Below, piece after piece: positions 60,090 to 64,000 of a stretch of DNA of 64,000 bases. This stretch comes from Strongyloides papillosus. Lineage: Eukaryota > Nematoda > Chromadorea > Rhabditida > Strongyloididae. Both the position numbers and the translations under genes were made by a program. How positions within the stretch are numbered: the stretch's first letter is position 1; each line of letters opens with the position of its first letter. The notes beneath the pieces were generated by a model that ran no database searches, had not been told where the DNA came from, and saw nothing but the letters and a program-made list of their open reading frames with translations. The stretch is taken from assembly GCA_005656395.1 (NCBI GenBank), contig SRSI01000052.1, positions 186,001-250,000 of the forward strand. Direction: 5' to 3'.

Positions 60090-61109
60090 ATGTTTTATAA
60101 TTTTATAGTCCTGAGTACCTATAGTACTGTATTCCTATTGATGTATTATTCAAATTTTGGTTTCTTCTTTGCTTTACTACCTTTTTTTGGATTTATAATT
60201 TACCATACATTAAAAAATAAAGCTAGTAATCCCAAAGATGTGGCAGAATTTTTCGAGAGTTTCAAAGTTGGTGGACATCGAGGTTCACCAGTTATGAGAC
60301 CGGAGAATACAATGGAATCTTTTGAACAAGCAAAATCAGAAGGAGCTGATTTGGTTGAATTTGATTTGGGACTAACGAAGGATAAAATTTGCGTGATTTT
60401 ACACGATGATACTTTAGATAGAACAACTAACATGAAGGGAGATGTTAGGAATTACACATATAAAGAATTACAAAAAGCTAACGCTGCAGCTAAATTTAGT
60501 TGGCCATCAGGTGAAACAATTTTTGAAACTAAAATCCCGTTATTAAAGGATGTAGTAAAATTCGCTAAAGAAAAGAAATTAAAAATGTTATTTGATATTA
60601 AGGATACAGATGATGAGGTAATATTTAAATGTGTTTTATAAGTTTATTCTTTATAGCTCATCGATCAACTTTTAAAACTCTTTAAAAGTGAGAATTTGTA
60701 TAATAATACTATTGTATGCTCATTTTTCCCACAAGTTGTTTACAAAATTAAAAAAGCAGATCCAAGAATACTTATTGGTTATACATGGCGTCGATATTTT
60801 TATTCATATCAAGATATTCAAAATTTAAAGCCACGTTTTGGATTTCCTCTTCATTATTTGGCTCTTCTAGTTGATTTCCTAAACGTTTTGAGTATCCAGA
60901 CCTTTTTACCAAGTTTTTTGGGTGCAGATATGTTATTAACAGAGCGTTCTGAAATTTCAGAAAGATTTGTTACAAGTAATTTAGCAGCTGGTATAAGAGT
61001 TTGTAGTTGGACAGTTAACGATTTGAATGAAATGAGATGGATGCAAAATATTTTACAAATTCCTGTTCTTACTGATAAACCATTTTTGATTGAAGATTTG
61101 CCTTACTAA
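60090..61109 (+). CDS. GDE1: Membrane glycerophosphodiester phosphodiesterase, GDE1 type
   Basis: Exons 60090-60617 and 60657-61109, with a 39-nt intron and phase 0, encode 326 residues (human GDE1 331). The enzyme family cleaves glycerophosphodiesters such as glycerophosphoinositol or glycerophospho-N-acyl-ethanolamine. Two N-terminal hydrophobic helices (residues about 3-40) anchor it in the membrane. The GDPD catalytic motifs are complete: GHRGS with His63, RPENTMESF, VEFDLGLTKD (metal ligands Glu and Asp) and HDDTLDRTT (second His). The C-terminal half has NNTIVCSFFPQVVYKI and GIRVCSWTVN, as in GDE1. The ATG at 60090 is chosen because an earlier ATG at 60078 is out of frame and soon stops. 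Confidence 0.87.
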
Positions 61110-62239
61110 CGTTTTTAAAGCAATACACAATTTACCTAGTGTGATAAGGAAGTATTTTAATTACTATTGTAAAATAATATTATTCTTTTATACAATCAAA
61201 TATATATTGTGTACTTATCATTTTCTGTATTATTGTGAATATCTATATAGTCAAGTTCACGTTAGCATCATAACATCAACTTTACTTGGTTATTTTTATC
61301 AAGCCATAAAATGATTTACTTATCGACAATTAATTATAAATAATATGGAAGATTGTTAGTTTTGATATCTTTCATATAATTTTTATAAATTAAAGACAAT
61401 AACATATATAAAGACTTTTTATTTTATCTGAATGTTTTTATAGATAAAATAAATATGTGTTAAGAATTTCGATATTTTATTGTGATTATTGGAAGCAATT
61501 GTGTTGATAGCATTTCAACAGCTGATTTTATTAAAGTTATACTAAATTATACTAAAAAGAAACTTCTTACAATTATTACATTATTAAATATATTTATTTA
61601 AATAAAGCACACATAATTTCTTTGTGTTTTATGTTGTTTATACCAGATTGAAATATTTTTAAGTTAATATGATAATTCCATAATAATTATACGCTTTTTG
61701 TCATATTGCATTTTTCTGCTTTATCTATACTGTAATCAAACTATACATAAATGTATTAACAGATCTTTAAGCAATAAGTTAATATTGTCTATAATTATAA
61801 TTAATTTATTTAAAAGATAACATTAAACGAACTTAAGTTGCTTTGAATTATAATTTTAAGCGAGTAAGAATCATCTAAACATGCTCATTATAATAAAAAA
61901 AATTTAATTGTTCTTTAAACACACAACTAGAATCGCAGAAAAATTATAGGTACACGATTTTACAAGAATAGGAAAATTTTTACATTTATTCTTCTAATTA
62001 TTTTACAAAGTAACACATTTTTGTTACAAATTTCCTTTATCATTTAAGTCGAAAAAAACTCTTTTTGATAATTACCAATTGCTGACAAACTCTAATATTC
62101 AAATTCATGAATAGTTATTTATAAAGGTATAAAATATTAATCTGGAATTATTGTTAATTTAATAAATTATGTCATTTTTATACAATTTCTAATAATAGTT
62201 TTATAGATAACAGTTTTCTAATTATACAATAAGTAATAT
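61110..62239. other. Intergenic region before the lipase gene
   Basis: 1.1 kb with no supported gene. I searched it for a first exon encoding a signal peptide for the downstream lipase. Several ATGs occur but each frame stops within about ten codons without a usable donor. Confidence 0.45.
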
Positions 62240-63443
62240 ATGACTACTGTAAGAATAAGTTTTAAAAATTAAATGTTTGTTTTAGAAAGAAATTTGCGAA
62301 GCATTCGATTATCCTTTTATTTCATATGAAGTTATTACCGATGATGGTTACATACTCGAGTTACATAGAATTCCACATGGAAGAAATGAGAAGTTAGTAA
62401 AAAATATTAATCGTCCTATTATGTTTTTACAACATGGTTTAGAAGGTTCTAGTTCTCAATGGGTATGTAATAATTATAATCATTCAGCAGCTTTCATTTT
62501 TGCTGACCATGGATTCGATGTTTTTTTGGGGAATATGCGAGGAAATATTTATTCTAATAGACATGTATTTTTAAAGCCATCAGACAAAGAATTTTGGGAA
62601 TTCAGTTTTGATCATATGATAAAATATGATACGGATACTTTAATCAATAGAACCTTGGAGATCACTGGCAATAGTTCTTTGTATTATATGGGACATTCAC
62701 AAGGAACTCTAACTATGTTCGGAAAATTAGCTATAGATCCACTATTTAGTAAAAAAATAAGGATGTTTTTTTGTCTTGCTCCTGTTTGTAATGTAAAGCA
62801 CATCAAAGGTTGTATAAAACTTTTATCTTTGATACTTAAACCAAACATGGAACTATTTTTTAAAATAAAACCAGGTGATAAAATGTTCCCTCTACCAAGG
62901 TGGGCTAATGAAATAACAACAAATTCAATGAAAATGCCTATTATTAGTGAGATTATATCAAAAAGCATAACAAGTTTTTTTGGTCCACCATCTAAAGAAT
63001 TTGATTCAAAATTAATGCATATCTACGTAAGACAAGCTTTTCAGGGTACATCTAGTCGAAATTGGAAACATTGGTTGCAATTGATATATTCGAAAAAATT
63101 CCAGATGTATGATTTTAAGAATAAGAGAAAAAATTTTGAAATTTACGGTCAGGTAAGCAACTTTTCTTTTTAATTAATTATTTAGGAAACCGCTCCGGTG
63201 TACGATCTCACTAAAATTAATGTTCCAATTATATTCTTCTATGGTACAAATGATTTTTTAGCAACTGAAGAAGATTTAAAAGAGTATATATTGCCAAAAT
63301 TGAATAAGAAAACAATACTTAAAATTTATAAAGTTAATTCTTTTAATCATATTGATTTTATTTGGAGTAGAAAAGCAGCTACAGATGTTTATTTACCTGT
63401 CTTACATACGGCTATAAATGATTATTTTAAAACTACTGTCTAA
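62240..63443 (+). CDS. Acid lipase family (alpha/beta hydrolase), 5' end uncertain
   Basis: Exons 62286-63152 and 63186-63443 (intron 33 nt, phase 0), plus a possible first exon 62240-62248 coding only MTT. About 377 residues. The mature start reads EICEAFDYPFISYEVITDDG, then YILELHRIPHG, the standard lead of lysosomal acid/gastric lipases. The catalytic triad is present: Ser of GHSQGT (codon 62697), Asp of YGTNDFLATEED, and His of NHIDFIW. LQHGLEGSSSQW supplies the oxyanion region. Family members hydrolyse triacylglycerol or cholesteryl esters and are normally secreted or lysosomal; C. elegans has several lipl genes. The signal peptide expected before EICEAF is not seen, so either the first exon lies farther upstream or this copy has lost it. 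Confidence 0.75.
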
Positions 63444-64000
63444 TAAATAAAAAGAAATTGATATTCAATTAATAGTAATAAAATTATCATTTATAAAAAT
63501 CATTAAATTTTTGTAATTAAAGTCAACTATTAAGTAACGTAATTATTTAAAAATTTTCTTTAATTTAAGAAAATGACCATAATTCTGTATGTATTTACAT
63601 AGTGGAAACATATCAATGTGTTTCCTTTAAGTTATATCATTATTGATGTTTTGACATTACCACCTAATAAACATAAATCCTAGAATATTTTATTGTACAT
63701 AAAGTAGCGTTCTTCCTTTTTGAAGTAATATAAACCAATTGGAAAGGCAAATAAATTAAAAAACAATTTACTATCAAAAGTTTAATTTTTTGAGTAATTA
63801 TATTTATTTAACAAAAAATATATATATTCATTGTGTGTTTCTAAAATAATTATATGCATGTTTTTTGATACTTAGACAACATACAAGTTAGCATAATTTT
63901 GTTATTTGAAGCTTTTAATTAATACTGCCGTTTAACATCCATACACATTATTATTTTTAAAAGTATACTACAATTTGTTTGATTGTTTCAAACATGTTAC
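63444..64000. other. Downstream flank
   Basis: 557 nt after the lipase stop codon to the end of the window. A+T-rich; nothing coding or repeated is recognised. Confidence 0.5.

Noticed and set aside
1..64000. tRNA, rRNA, spliced-leader RNA, transposon, viral and CRISPR features.
   Set aside because: No B-box-like GGTTCRA with a matching acceptor stem, no conserved rRNA core, no leader-like sequence with a donor, no transposase or polymerase motifs and no regular spaced repeats were seen on reading both strands. A covariance-model scan would settle small RNA genes.

Overview
The window looks like nuclear DNA of a parasitic nematode, most likely a Strongyloides-type clade IV worm (Strongyloididae). 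The basis is an extremely A+T-rich sequence (intergenic G+C around 20% by eye), genes with none to four very short introns (mostly 37-110 nt, GTAAGT donors and TTTTAG/TTTCAG acceptors), about one gene per 3-4 kb, and a set of typical animal housekeeping genes. No rRNA, tRNA, CRISPR, transposon or viral gene was recognised. Exon joins given here were worked out by hand from splice sites, reading phase and family similarity.

Left third (1-14 kb): a gene-poor stretch holding one ankyrin-repeat gene (+, 4306-9298) split by an unusual 3.1-kb intron. That intron contains a G+C-raised island with abutting palindromes just before exon 3. The V-ATPase accessory subunit Ac45 homologue (vha-19, -, 12727-14047) follows.

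Middle (15-39 kb): WDR47 (+), a PTB/PID-domain protein (-), an RNF145-type membrane E3 ligase (+), a compact SET-domain methyltransferase (-), tRNA pseudouridine synthase PUS3 (-), replication protein A large subunit (-), a BTB protein with an unrecognised 29-residue tandem repeat (-), an unrecognised 226-residue protein (+), a CCDC115/Vma22-like V-ATPase assembly factor (-), and the Golgi PAP phosphatase BPNT2 (-).

Right third (39-64 kb): cytosolic alanyl-tRNA synthetase (+), the gamma-type subunit of mitochondrial NAD-isocitrate dehydrogenase (-), USO1/p115 (+), a plasma-membrane-type syntaxin (+), a single-finger GATA factor resembling ELT-3 (+), a possible INO80/TFPT-like nuclear protein (-), a long-tailed class I myosin with SH3 (-), a GDE1-type glycerophosphodiesterase (+) and an acid lipase family member (+).

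Genes alternate strands, giving several divergent pairs with shared upstream regions (vha-19/WDR47, PTB/RNF145, BTB/unknown, BPNT2/AARS, IDH3G/USO1) and convergent pairs with 3' ends 290-800 nt apart. I see no bacterial-like operon and no single dedicated pathway. There are thematic overlaps: V-ATPase assembly (Ac45 and CCDC115) and membrane traffic (p115, syntaxin, myosin I). No clear new multi-gene system is visible. The strongest leads are the intronic island at 7331-7620, the BTB protein repeat, and the altered GATA zinc finger.
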